A stretch of DNA of 64,000 bases from Tillus elongatus (lineage: Eukaryota; Arthropoda; Insecta; Coleoptera; Cleridae): assembly GCA_964006375.1 (NCBI GenBank), contig OZ023267.1:38783753-38847752 (forward strand). Reading direction: 5' to 3'. The notes under the pieces are model-generated. The model did not search any database and was not told the DNA's origin. It worked only from the letters and a program-made list of their open reading frames with translations. Positions 31,326 through 44,989 of the stretch are shown here, piece by piece (the first letter of the stretch is position 1; the number at the start of each line of letters is the position of its first letter). A program made the translations under genes and the position numbers.

Positions 31326-31460
31326 GTGTGTGCATCACACCGATAACTCAAAAAATTATGGGCCGATTTTAATCAAATTTTCTAAGTGCCTTCCTTTTGC
31401 AAGTGGCTTGGATAAGTTCGTTATTAGAAAAATCGGCTCAGGTTTTCGGTATCTTTCTCG
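31242..31460 (+). mobile_element. HINE-like right half (H11) inside the hAT element
   Basis: (TA)n 31,242-31,323 followed by CACCGATAACTCAAAAAAT and GATAAGTTCGTTATTAG, truncated near 31,455. The left block is absent. Confidence 0.7.
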
Positions 31461-31639
31461 ATGACCTCTTAACAACATATTACAAACTGATAGCGTAATT
31501 ATAACGCCGATCACCCTTTTGATTATATATCTTCATTTATTAAAATGTTCTTTTGTGTTAACTAGATTTTCAATTATTTTACATTGTTTTCAGGAATCAT
31601 ACAAAAAACAAGATTTATTGTGTATAACTGATTGTTCGT

Positions 31640-32140
31640 GTTCTCTTATTTTTTTGGAAAATCCTTGCCAATCATTGACTCCTTTACACCAAGCACCCTA
31701 AAATTGCTGTCACCTCGATCTGCAAAGGGCCAACATGGTTCCCAGTAAGCCACTTGTAGTTGTAGAGAGTAACAAATCCACATTATTTCAACTTGTATGC
31801 CAGCTTTAGTGATATAATTGTAATAGGAAGAACTAAATGAACGTCCTTTGTTGTCTTTTAGAAAATTACTTAATGGTTTACATGGTCCAGTGTTTATAAT
31901 TTCCTCCTTTGTTTCTGTATTAATTTATTTTCCCAAATAATTTGCGATATCCGAAGCACAAACTTTGTCACTAACACTAAGAAAACCAGTAGCCCCTTTC
32001 CGTGTTTCCGCCTCACTTTCCATGGTAACTTCAATTTTAAGAACCTCAGCAACAATTTCATAACTTTCCGCCGATGTTGATGGCACAGATTCAATTTCAC
32101 TTTTAAAAAAAGTATCAATTCTGGTCAGTTTTTCTGTCTT
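31640..32140 (-). pseudogene. hAT transposase N-terminal TTF-type zinc finger remnant
   Basis: In shifting minus-strand frames: VTKFVLRISQIIWENK in one frame and, after frame change, INTGPCKPLSNFLKDNKG, RSFSSSYYNY and WEPCWPFADRG. The order 'discrete acidic lead, I..GP.qP, R.Fs..wy, Y..yC..C..F' follows the TTF zinc finger found at the N-terminus of ZMYM-like hAT transposases. The finger cysteines are partly lost and no RNase H-like catalytic core or dimerisation domain is present. It supports the hAT call made from the ends. Confidence 0.55.
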
Positions 32141-32827
32141 TTCCTTCTGAAGCTACTTTTTTTTTTGGCCCCAACTAATTGTTTATGTCCAGAATTCATA
32201 TTTATGCACTTATAATTTATAATGTAATATTTAATATTTATTATATAAACAGAAACCGAATATAGTAACTTTAACAAATTAGAATCTCGACGTCGATCCC
32301 GATTATAAATGTTGTGAAAAAACTATACCCAATACACGCAAACACTCGGATGCTCGAACTAAACTAAAGTTAGACTTATCCTTATCCCTTATCCAGAAAT
32401 CTTTTAACAGTTTTTCGTTCAAATTCAAACCAGTTATTTGTGTCATTACAAAATATATTGACAGCATTATACCTAATAAGTTGGCCTTCATACATTTTAT
32501 TTTTAACCGTTTCTTAGAATGATGGACTGAGGATAAAATATATGATCGAGCATTTTTACGTTCTTCGAAACAAGTTACCCAGCGCAGATTTCTATAACTG
32601 TAATTATGTGGCTATTGTTGCCATGCCAACAATCTGTTTACTGGCTTAACGTAAATGATCTAAATATATAACTCTTAAGTATATAATTTTAATTTAACTT
32701 TTTTCTAAGTATGTAGATATTCTATTATTATGATCTCATAAAAGCTGCCTTCAGGGCCCACCAAGTGCCTGCCCCCCCCCCCAGGTGCGGGGGCTGCGGG
32801 TGTGTCTGTTCCGCCACTGTTTGCAAG

Positions 32828-34202
32828 TACATACATAAATAAATAAATAAATCTGCATCCCGTGTATTTGCGTTTTATGCTGATAATGTGCTTAGTTAGA
32901 AAAATATGGCTAAATTATAATTTATAGTAGATGGTGTACATATTACATATTAGTAATTTATAATGCCAATAACGACATTTTATTCGCCGCAGTTATCGAT
33001 ATAAATTTTATATTTTTTAGCAGAACATTCTATATATTGTTACATATTTGAATGCAACATTTCTTTCTGAGTTCAACGGTATAGCACAATTGATACTTAA
33101 AAATCATGCGTTGCTGAGTTATTAACGATTTTATCCAAGACCCAAAAGCATTCGCACGATTACACATAAACAGGACAGAACTGACAATATTGGTGCCGGT
33201 GCTTTTGAGTTTTTGAGTCCTCCATAAAATGGCCAAAAACATAGTAACACCTGATTTTAAGTATCAAGTGTTCTATACCGCTGAACTCGTAATGAAATGC
33301 CGCATTCAAAAATATAACAATATAGGTGCAGGCTATTCCATTTTAAAATATGTAGGTTATATCGATAACTTCGGTAGATGATTCACTTTTGTTTTGCTCG
33401 TGCAAAAAAAAAACTTGGAAAATAACCCTTGAAGCCAGTCTTTGGCCCAATTTCAAAATATTCAAAGTTTTGTCAATTTGAAACGTGATCAAGTTCCTTG
33501 AGAACCACTGTACCTATAAAGTGTCTCCTAAGTTGGGGGACCTGATTGATTTTTTTAGCTATCCTGTAATGCATAGGATTTAAATTTAATTATAAACTTA
33601 CTGACCAGAAATCGGCACCCATTATTATTTATCCAGTCTTTCTGTGAAGGGAATTTTCAAATAAAAGCAAATATCAAGTGCTCCCTGCGATGAGTGCTTC
33701 TAAGAATCTTCTGGGGATCATTCCCAGCCATAATATATATATTCGAATATTCGAATATACTCTCGTTGAAATAATTTGTATTTGAATACTCGAATATTCG
33801 AACTATTCGTATTCGATTCCCAGCCCTAATTTCTATACAGTTTACCGAAAAGCATGCAATTTTCCTATCTATCAATTGAATATGTCAATCAAATTTTTCG
33901 ACAACTTCTTGATTAGAAATTAAAAAATGTACTGTAATATATCCATTTTTGTTTATTCCGTATAACTTTATAGCACAGTAATCTTCTTTTATAACAACAG
34001 GGCGTATATTTAGCAGCCTTCTTCAAATTATGTAAAGTTTAATACCGGAAAAGCTTAAATTATAATTATTTAACTAAACCGAATCAGCATAATTGAATTG
34101 CCGTTCGATGACAAGTTAAATTTCGTACAAATAAATTGACGATCTTTTAAGATATAGCATTTTCCATGAAAAAACTATCACCAAGAAAAAGAATAGACCG
34201 AC
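32828..34202. other. Unassigned interval with an ATTCGAATATTCG cluster
   Basis: No gene supported. The palindromic cluster is at 33,735-33,820. (AAAT)n 32,836-32,850 is a short simple repeat. Confidence 0.5.
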
Positions 34203-34210
34203 TGTAATAA

Positions 34211-36383
34211 GTAGTAGTAGCAGTGGTGGGGAGGCCAACGTCAAGAAAGTAGCCCACAATGGGCCCTTTGTGCCAACCCCAGCAACCATGCTATACTCTT
34301 CCTCGGTTCCATCGCCAAACCGCCTCGACCTCGAAATGAAAACTGTAAAGGTCTTCAATTTGACGGTAATTACCTGATTCCTCTGCAGAATCCTCGATCC
34401 GAACAATTCTGGTCGAAGACTCCCAAAAGCCTCGCATTCACACAGGTAGTGGTAGGACGTTTCTTCACCCTCGGCGCATTCCTGGCAAAGGGATCCCTCT
34501 CTACCACTATCAATGTGAGGTGTCTTCTAAGGGCGCAGTGGCCCGTCAGCACCCCAAGGATGCGGCGAAGAATAAGTCGACTCCTGCCGAGTAGTCAGAC
34601 AGTTTTATCTCTGCCCGGCCCCTCCACGATGTCCCCCGCCTGCCTACCGCCACCAACCGATCCCCAGTGCCTCTCCATTGCTTCCTCAGTCCACCGGTTT
34701 AAATCGACAGAGACGGTCTTCCTACTTATGGCTATCGCAGGCTCCGGGCCACAGAACGACCGCCGGGAACCAAGCGAGATTATTTGCCACCTCATTCCCC
34801 GCTACGCCACACGCACACCTGTTGCACCTCCTTTGTCCTGGCTAGTTCTTTAAGGGCTTCAGCGCATTCCTGAACCAGTGTTGACCTGATTCTGGCCGCG
34901 CAGACTGCCCGGAATACCGCCTGGCTATCCGAGCAAATCTACACACATTTCTCGGGGCTCCTCCACACATCCTGCGTACACCTCTGTTTATAATGCCGTG
35001 GTATATGCGCCAAGAGCATAACTCTCGCGCACCCCCAGGCCTTTGATGTATATTCCCGCCCCGGAGGATTGTTGATCCTCCAGCCGTGATCTGTCGGTGA
35101 AACAGACCAAGCTTGCTTTCCCTCCACTGATCCCTAGTGGGGATCCTGAGGGTATATGGCCCCCTCAACCTAATATCGTCCTCGGCATCCCGTACCTTGA
35201 TGGCGGAAATCGGAATTTCATTTTCCACCTTCTTGGCAACTCTTGCATGCTCAATTACTGCTTCCTCCCCGCACCAGTTTCCAGAGTCTCGCATTCTGAG
35301 ATGCGACGCCATAGCCTCCCTTCTGATACAGATGGGAAGCGGTGGCAGCATCATCAAGACCTCTAGCGCGGCTGAGGGTGTCGTTCTCATAGCGCCTGTC
35401 ATACCCAGGATTGCCAGTCTTTGGAGTTTGTCCAGCTTCCTGCTGGTAGTTTGGTTCACACCACACCATCAGACCAACGCCCCATAGAGGATTCTCGGCC
35501 GAACGATCGCAGTTTAAATCCAGTGAAGGATCCGGGGATTAAGCCCCCAGGCCCTCCCTATCACTAGACGCAGCTGCCAGAGGTTGGCTACTCCCTTCCT
35601 TACTACTCGTTCTATTTGCGACCCTCATGTTAGTTTGGAGTCCAGGATCACCCCCAAATATTTGACTTCCCGCACTAAAGCTAAAGGTTTTCCAAACATC
35701 ACGGGCGCTCTAAAACCCCTGCATTCCTCTTCTTGGTGAATAGGATCATCTCCGTCTTCGCCGGGTTTACGGAGAGTCCCAGCTCATCACAGAACCTTTC
35801 AATTATACTACAGGCAGCTTGCATGCACTCACAGACAACGCCGAGGAATTTGCCAGTGACCAAGACCAGCCCATCATCAGCGTACGCCTGGGCGTCGAAG
35901 CCATTCTCAGAGTGCCGCTCCAAGAGGCCGTCCATCATCAGACACCATAGATGAGGCGAAAGACAGCTGCCCTTAGGATAGCCGCCCGTCACCTCAACGT
36001 CCAGCCCTCGGCCCCTCAAGGTCAGCGAAACTCTCCTGTCCTCCAGCATGCTCGCCACCCAGCTTATTAGTAACCTCGGCGTTCCCCTCTCCTGTAGGGC
36101 GGCACAGATCGTATCCGTCCTTGCCTTATCAAAGGCCCCTCCTCCTCGAAGAACACAGCTAATGCGCTCCCTCCGTAGTGTAGGGCCCTTTCCACCTTCC
36201 GCATCACAGCGTGGAGGGCCGTCTCTGTCGATTTCCCCCGCTGGTACGCGTGCTGACCTTTGTGGAAGGGATGATCCTTGAGGATCCCTCCCAACATAAA
36301 CCTATCTACTAACTTATCCAATACCTTAAGCAGGAAGGATGTTGGGCTGATTAGCCTATACGCCTTGGCCAGCGTGTAGTAAG
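34211..36383 (-). pseudogene. LOA/I-like LINE, 5'-truncated (copy 1)
   Basis: Flanked by TGTAATAA (34,203-34,210 and 36,384-36,391). Reading leftward: RT fingers (HAYQRGKSTETALHAVMRKV), motif A damaged by a frameshift and an Asp-to-Glu change (FFEEEG then AFDKAR), motif B (GYPKGSCLSPHLW), catalytic AYADDGLVLVTG, LSVNPAKTEMILFTKKR, thumb (VKYLGVILDSKL), a LQRLAILGMTGAMRTTPSAA block, then RNase H remnants (ICSDSQAVFRAV) and a C-terminal Cys-rich tail. The 3' end is a short (GTAGTAGTAGC) run, shared with the copy at 43,026. Several frameshifts. GC content is much higher than its surroundings. Confidence 0.88.
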
Positions 36384-36391
36384 TGTAATAA

Positions 36392-37150
36392 AAACTGGCA
36401 CACGTGTTTCTATAGTAAAGGGCTGGATTCAGTTGGTTAGCCAGAATATCGGACCACTTTTTACAAGTTTTATTTTAATATTGCATCTCTGAAGATAACA
36501 AAATTGTGGTAACCAAATTTGGTAAGCAATTTGCTCTTATGCAATTTACACGCCAAAATTCAGATCTCGAAATTAAAAAAAAATGTTATTAGCAATCAAA
36601 GCAAGACAATTCAGTTGAACTAGACGTAGATGATGGGCGCTAGATAACATTATGTGTGTAGTAAACAAAATTTTTAAGAGTTATATACAGAGATTAATTT
36701 TTCTACGACAAAAAAGTCTATAAAGCCCAAAAAATATAATTGGAAATTTTATGGTCTTTCACCACAAAAAGTCAGAATAACGATTGGAAACGTAAATACT
36801 GTTAATGAATTATTTTTATAAAAACTCGCCACAGATTCAGTGCAATTACATAATCTGATAATATAACGTTAAAAATATAAAACAAATTAAAAATTAAAAA
36901 AGATATTTCACACACCGGGGTTTGAAGCAGCATCATCTCCAAGTTAATAATAATGGAAGAAGCGTCGGACATCCCCTCTCAAACTGAGCTATAGGAGCAT
37001 GCGATATAATGAACGTGGTACCAGTTTAATGTAAACTTATGCTTTAGCATAACAAATAATGTTTATTTCAAATGGATTTTTGGCAAAAGTTTTATCAAAT
37101 TAACACCTGAAACAGAAATGTGGCACTTTGTTAAAGACATCTCACTTAAC
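36392..37150. other. Unassigned sequence with degenerate HINE text
   Basis: HINE right-block words (AACCAAATTTGGTAAGC, CACGCCAAAATTCAGAT) appear near 36,505-36,570. The rest is unassigned. Confidence 0.45.
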
Positions 37151-37189
37151 ATTTTCTATCAGGTTCAGAACATTTGTAAAAACTCATAA

Positions 37190-39345
<2,156 letters not shown>

Positions 39346-39751
39346 ACTTGCGAGATACCAGCATCAGGAACAATAGCCTATTTGAGACAAAGTGATACAG
39401 ACAAGACAATATACAGTAAAACTGCAAGGTAGCATCATGGATATACGACGGAGCTGATCCCACAACCGACATCAATAAACAATGGAATAGCTGATGCGGA
39501 GATAGACACCTGCATCCAAGAACAATTGAAGCCTCATCCATAATATTATAAGAGGGCATAGCACTAAGACTTGCCGTTCACTTCTCGTCGCAGTTTAGTC
39601 TGAGTCATTTCGTGCTAAGTAATTTTATATCACATTTATCTTGATATCTGTACTTTTGTATTTATATTTTATATCCATAACTTGGTGTATTTTTTGTAAT
39701 AACAAAATAAAATTGTTTTAAAAAGTCAATCGTGTTAACCCGAAAGTTAAC
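39346..39751 (+). repeat. Putative LTR (5') of a gypsy-like element
   Basis: It ends immediately before a primer-binding site. It contains a TATA-like TATTATAAGAG (about 39,543-39,553), a CGCAGTTTAG initiator-like site about 40 bp downstream, and AATAAA-like signals near 39,707. The left boundary is inferred from where HINE H8 stops. No 3' LTR is present in the window. Confidence 0.6.
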
Positions 39752-39769
39752 TGGCGCAGCCGGTAGGAT
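39752..39769 (+). promoter_or_regulatory. Retrotransposon primer-binding site
   Basis: TGGCGCAGCCGGTAGGAT begins with TGGCGC, complementary to a tRNA 3' end, and resembles serine-tRNA primer sites of insect gypsy-group elements. It marks the start of minus-strand DNA synthesis. Confidence 0.75.
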
Positions 39770-40092
39770 CGGTTAAAGAACCAAGTGAATATTGATTATT
39801 AGCTTATCGACGCCTGATAACCGAATAAAGAACTAAATAGAGCCAAGAAGTCCAAATGCAGTCAAGAACAACAATAATATTGTAAGTTGTTTGCTATTTT
39901 CCTTTTATTTCACATTTTTCCATATTTCAAGTTATAATCCTGTATTTTGTTGTGTTGTATGGTATGTGTCTGATTTCGACGACGAAATCCCCAGTTTATC
40001 ACATTTAGAATACCGTTAAAAAAATTAGCATTAGTGATAATATCACCCCAGAAAAATACATTGAAGAGTGTAATTAAAATTATAATAATGCA

Positions 40093-40540
40093 ATGGACGA
40101 CAGATTTCAAAATTTTTACTTAAATGCAGTGCCTGAATTTGATGAGCAACCCGCCAATATAGGGAACTTTTTAAAGTTATTTGACCTGGTAATGAACCAG
40201 TTTTACAACGAAAATGAGAACTTGTATTTAAATCATTTTTTACTCAACTTTATCTAAACTAAGTTAACAGGTCCAAACGAACCATTAACACATACACATC
40301 TAATTAAAAATAAAATTAGATTGACGGATGATATAGCAGTCAACGCAAAGCTATATAGATACCCTTATATCCACAAACCAGAAGTAGATAGACAAATTAA
40401 CGATATGCTAGAACAAAAAATAATTAGACCCAGTCACAGTCCGTATAATAGTCCAATGTGAATCGTTTCAAAAAATCTGATAGTAGTGGCAAGAAGAAAT
40501 GGAGAGTTATGGAAAACAAATATCGCAAAGAAGTCTTTTC
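40093..40540 (+). pseudogene. Truncated gypsy-like gag-pol fragment
   Basis: The ATG at 40,093 opens a Gag-like start (FYLNAVPEFDEQPANIGNFL) that stops after about 54 codons. Shortly after, the frame near 40,310 reads IRLTDDIAVNAKLYRYPYIH, EVDRQINDMLEQKIIRPSHS and PYNSPM, the conserved N-terminal RT block of gypsy-group Pol, then a stop. The +1-shifted DSSGKKKWRVMENKYRK follows. The protease and most of Gag between them are deleted, and the RT catalytic core is missing. This is a remnant of an LTR retrotransposon, not able to replicate. Confidence 0.82.
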
Positions 40541-40780
40541 CAAGTTCTTGTGCTTTTATTTCAATAGCGAACGTTTTCTATTTTACTGAAATATTTGCAA
40601 AAAGTTTATATATAATAATAACAGATATATGGATGGATAGTTTTATTGATTCCTTTACAATAAATACATAGTACCACGAAGGCATAGAATCAGTCAATCA
40701 ATCAAATTATTGATACAGAAACAGAACATGTAAGTATACACAATATACAGCTATACATATAAACACAATTAGACAAATAA

Positions 40781-40882
40781 TTACACTTGAAGAACCCAAA
40801 TCACCACAACACACAAACACACCACCACAAAAACCTAACGATGCACTAACCACGTTAGCGTCATTAGATGAATAATTCTAAA
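40781..40882. repeat. Worn Penelope-like terminal fragment
   Basis: It matches the P-unit arm (ACACTTGAAGAACCCAAATC, CACCACAACACA, CGTTAGCGTCATTAGATG). The hammerhead core is damaged and only one arm remains. Confidence 0.7.
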
Positions 40883-40891
40883 TATATGTCT

Positions 40892-41231
40892 TTTGTTTCT
40901 TTAACGTCGGCCTATTTCCGCGAGTATCACCGACACCAGGGAGCAGTTTCACCTCAGTATCCTGAACATTTTGCCGAACCCCTACCTTTCTGTAAGGAGG
41001 GTAGGGATCTTTAACCTGTCCAACATCGCATGGACAAGGTACCGACGGCTTTACGCCCCCTCCGAAGGGCGGAACCTGCAGATATTCAACTGGCTCAAAT
41101 ACAATGCCAGAACCTTGGTTGATTTTAATGTTACAGTTTGTACTGAAAAAGTGAAAGGAGAATCCTGTGATCGAACCCAGTACCCTTCGGTTCAGAGGTA
41201 CACGTTCTTATCTCTGAACAACCGAGGCTCT
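40892..41231 (-). repeat. tRNA-derived SINE
   Basis: Full-length relative of 17,289-17,645, minus strand, with B box GGTTCGATCAC near 41,168-41,178 (one base changed) and A box TTGTTCAGAGA near 41,215-41,225 (changed). Body words match throughout. Confidence 0.82.
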
Positions 41232-41336
41232 TAATATCTTACATCTGAAACTTTGTTTATATTCTTCTGCAAGTAGACGGTTTATAACGATTGAGGGTGG
41301 TTCAGCGACACAAAATTCAACATATTTCGTTTGGCC

Positions 41337-41425
41337 AATTTGCGTCTGACTTTTTCGACAAAAAAAATACTTTAAAAAACTTGCTAGGTAACCCAAAAGA
41401 CAAGGATAGGATCGCTCAAATGTAA
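41337..41425 (+). repeat. Fragment of the Penelope-like coding region
   Basis: It shares TTTAAAAAACTTGCTAGGTA and CCCAAAAGACAAGGATAG with 7,585-7,625, just upstream of the GIY-YIG domain in P2. Confidence 0.7.
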
Positions 41426-41429
41426 AAAG

Positions 41430-42100
41430 TCTCAAAACATAAAGAAAACTTGATTTCGGAACGAATTTTTTGTTGTCACTCGGCCTGTACGTCTGTCTGT
41501 TAGTAGGCGCAATAACTTTCGAACGAATTGAGATATCATCTTTAAATTTCGTATCCAGTTAGCACCCGACAAAGGAACGCTTGGAATTGTTTTTGGGTAA
41601 GACGGCTTTAGGGGGTAGGGGATAAATGAGAGGTAATTTGGTAAAAATTGATATTTTTTCGTTAAAACTCGAGTAATGTAACGTATCAGGAGTTTATGGG
41701 TACAGGAATACGAATATTTGATTTTTGGTCAAGTCATGGACCTTAAATGCATTTCATGAGAATGTCTTTTTGAGGAGAGTAGATTATCACAGCTATGTGG
41801 AAGTTATGATTCAATTTGCAGCACTATTTTCACTACCCTCTGTAGCAACTTCACTCAAAAACAATCCGAACCGTTTGTTTGTCGGTTGCTAACTAGATAC
41901 CAAATTGAAAACGATATCTCAATTCGTTCGAATGCTATCGTGCCTACTAACAGGCAGACGTACAGACTGACAGACCGACAGATCTACCGAACTACAGACC
42001 GACATACTGACTAACCAAGATACGGACAAAAAAATGTTCGTTCCGAAATGATCTTTTCTATGTTATGTTTTGAGACTTTTTACGCCGTTTTGCAAAAAAA
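41430..42100. mobile_element. MITE-like element with ~150-bp TIRs
   Basis: Arms near 41,425-41,575 and 41,890-42,090 are inverted (AAAAAGTCTCAAAACATA, TTTCGGAACGAA, CGAACGAATTGAGATATC). A GACAGAC-rich run sits in the right arm. The spacer has CACAGCTATGTGGAAG, also in the partial copy at 21,290-21,600. No coding capacity. Confidence 0.7.
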
Positions 42101-42718
42101 AATTATCGAAATATCTGTCGCCGATACCACACTTCCACATGTTGTGACGATGTTGAAATAATAATAAGAAACCCCATATTTCAACTAACTGTAAAACATT
42201 TACAGACGCTGTAAAGCACAAAGGTGTTATCTGCGCAAGTTTATAATAATTAAAGACATATTGTAACAGCCGTTCGCCAGGTTGTAGAAAAAGTAGTAAT
42301 ATAAATTACGGCTGATTCTGACAGTGGAATTTTAACGAAGTTGTTTTATAATTTGTCGTTATGAGTGTCATTGTTCTCAACGGAGAACATAACGACATAA
42401 AGGCTATTATCTACTTTTCTTGTGGCCGTTTATTGAATTTCTTGCTATTATTACTCTCTTTATACAGAACCTGGGTTGTTGAATGTGTTCTGGCTTTCAC
42501 AATAGAACATGGAATGTTGATTTATTTATCTGTGTTATTACTTCTCAAAGCAATTTTACTTAAGCTACTACCGTTTTCGCTTTAAATATGCCTGTGCTTA
42601 ATTCACATCAAAGTAATTTGTGCAGCAGTAATAAGGCGAATATAACGTCAGATTATTATTACATTTTAATAAAATTATAATTTTTGTATGATTTGACACA
42701 GTTGTTTGATATAAAAAA

Positions 42719-42850
42719 TCGGGATGTAGCAAGTGCGTCGTGGAAATAAATTTTTATTAGTTGCTTCAAATTTGGATAACTCGATTTTCCAATAATCTAG
42801 TATCTCTGATTTTGGGACATAGTTAATTTATTATAATATTGCTAAAGTAT
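42719..42850 (-). repeat. HINE-like hairpin-end fragment
   Basis: GGGATGTAGCAAGTGCGTCG followed by AAATAAATTTTTATTAG and a bit of right-block text. Degenerate. Confidence 0.5.
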
Positions 42851-42949
42851 TGCCCTAAAAGAGATTTGAGTCTTTTTTCTTGTACCAAATTTTACCAAAA
42901 TAGCTTTATTATTTTTAACTGATTTTAAAAAGGGGGAGGTTCTGTCCGT

Positions 42950-43790
42950 ATATATTTTTTATGTATGTTCAGCAATATTTTAATCAATTATGGGCCAATT
43001 CTAAAAAATCTTTTTTTTAGGGTATGTAGTAGTAGCAGTAGTGGGGAGGCCAACGCCAAGCAAGTAGGCCACAATGGGCCCTTTTTGCCGATCACAGCAA
43101 CCCAGCAACCATGCTCTACTCTTCCTCGGTTCCGTCGCCAAACCGCCTCGACCTCGAGATGAAGGCCGTGACGGTCTTCAATTGGACGGTACTTACCTGA
43201 TTCCTCTGCAGAGTCCTCGATCCGAACAATTCTGCTCGAAGACTCCCAAAAGCCTCGCATTCACACAGGGTAGTGGTAGGACGTTTCTTCATCCTCGCCG
43301 CATTCCTGGCAAATGGGATCCCTCTCTACGCCTATCAGTGTGAGGTGTCTTCTAAGGGCGCAGTGGCCTGTCAGCACCCCAAGGATGCGGCGAAGCGTAG
43401 GTCGACTCCTTCCGAGTAGCCAGACAGCTTTATCTCTGTCCAGCCCCTCCACGAAGTCCCTCGCCTGCCTGCAGCCACCAGCCGACCCCCAGTGCCTCTC
43501 CATTGCTTCCTGGGTCCACCTGTCTAAAGCGACAGAGACTGTCTTCCTACTTATGCTTATCGCAGGCTCCAGGCCACAGAACGGCCGCCGGGAACCGAGT
43601 CTCGCGAGATTATTCGCCACCTCATTCCCCACTACGCCACAGTGTCCCGGAACCCACACCAGTTGCACCTCCTTTTTTTAGGGTATACTCCTCAGGTGGT
43701 TCCATTTTCACCAAGTTATGATCAGATGATGGGATCTCAGGGAAATCAAGGGAGGTCCTCAAAAATTATCTTTTATGTATGTTACGCTCG
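42950..43790. repeat. One ~155-bp minisatellite unit split by a LINE
   Basis: Sequence before 43,026 and after 43,672 rejoins to a unit homologous to the tandem array at 47,985-48,395 (words GGGTATACTCCT, GGTGGTTCCATTTTCACCAA, GATGATGGGATCTCAGGG). Confidence 0.72.
43026..43672 (-). pseudogene. LOA/I-like LINE 3' fragment (copy 2): RNase H and Cys-rich tail
   Basis: Bounded by a 14-bp TSD TTTTTTTAGGGTAT (43,012-43,025 and 43,673-43,686). The minus-strand frame opens with MQLVWVPGHCGVVGNEVANN, the RNase H C-terminal motif (WVPGH.G..GNE.A), and continues through LARLGSRRPFCGLEPAISIS to CQECGEDEETSYHY, a zinc-knuckle-like tail. It ends in the same GTAGTAGTAGCAGT 3' terminus as copy 1 at 34,211. 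It is a typical 5'-truncated, target-primed insertion, with a frameshift after HYPV. Confidence 0.9.
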
Positions 43791-44989
43791 CCTTTTTGCG
43801 GCGGCTTACATTTTTTTAGCCTCACATACTGTTTGAGAATTTTCAATTGCTACTGTGCTTTTCTCGATTTATTAATAACGAATAAACTACCTTCGCAATG
43901 AATTACGAAAACTCGCTATTTTGGTAGTACACGTCTGACTTTATACTGAAGATTTTAAAAGGAATATTATTTGACGACCGTTGAAGGATATAACTGCTGG
44001 AGTTCTTCATACAGACGAAAACTGTTTGAAATAAAAAATATTTTAATTCTTGGTAATGAACGACGCAGTTGAATTTCCTTAAGTAGAATATTAATACAAT
44101 GGGGCCGTTCATTTGGAAATACCGAAATATAAGGCGCAGTTGGATCGTCATCTGCCACTTTTTTTATGCACTTAAAAGGTCGGAATAAAGAAAAAGAAAT
44201 ATTCTGCCTCTTAAAATATAATTTCGACGTGGAATCTGAGTTTCTTGGAATACAGAAAGACGTTACAGCTCTCAAGTGCTTTGTTACTTTTCCGCTCACA
44301 GCGCACGTCTAGCCAATAAGACGCGAGAATATTCCTCTAGTGGACTTTGTTAGGAGGCAAAGACAGCGACGTATTAGATAACGTCCAGTGCTCTGTCGGA
44401 GGCAGATTCTCTAACGACCGTCAAATAAAATCGTTCTCTCTGTGAAAAAAAAAAAAACAGTGCAGCAACTATCTACCACAACGGTCATGTGCTTTTAATT
44501 AAAGTTTCAAACAGCGATGTCTTCATTTGCGTTAACTGATTTGTGTAAAGGCCTCATTCGTTACGAATGGTTAGAGAAAACTTTCCTTTTTCTGGCTTTT
44601 CATAAATTTCATGGCTCTTTTTTATTAAATTGCAGGGGCCTACAAATAAGCCTATAAATTTGTCTACGTGTCTAACTCTTAACTCTAACTCTGGGTATTT
44701 ACCTAAAAGTCTAGGAATTTACTGAAGTATTATCGTGGGCACTGGCCGTAAGATAATTCGCAGTCGTGGGCTGTAGTTGACGTATAATCGCAGGCAGTGA
44801 ACTCAAATAATCATTCAGCTGAATTTATAGGTTTTTGGTAATTAGCTGATGAATAATTCTCGGGCAAATAATTGCCATGTCGTACAATAAAACTGTTGTT
44901 TCATACCTTTGGTTTTCTTATTTCCCCTTAGGGCTCGTCCGCGTTTTTGCCGCCCCGATAGCACTGCAGCTTTGGCTTATTGTGCACAC
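43791..44989. other. Unassigned interval with a 110-codon minus-strand ORF
   Basis: The minus ORF at 43,967-44,299 has no motif I recognise, and another frame overlaps it. I do not call it a gene. A short A-run sits at 44,445. Confidence 0.4.

Larger units (their letters stand above)
31042..32819 (-). mobile_element. hAT element with 8-bp TSD
   Basis: The termini are CAGTGGCGGAACA and its perfect inverse, flanked by the 8-bp duplication TTTGCAAG (31,034-31,041 and 32,820-32,827). An 8-bp TSD with CAGTGGCGG ends is diagnostic of hAT. Subterminal GGGCCC and poly-C/G runs are present at both sides. It contains a transposase remnant and a HINE half. The internal coding sequence is far too short for the full enzyme. 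Confidence 0.9.

Noticed and set aside
42361..42585. Hydrophobic 74-codon ORF resembling a membrane peptide
   Set aside because: Leu/Ile-rich translation is expected from AT-rich DNA; no supporting context.
43967..44299. 110-codon minus-strand ORF
   Set aside because: No domain recognised, another frame overlaps it, there is no splice or promoter context, and the length is within chance for this window.
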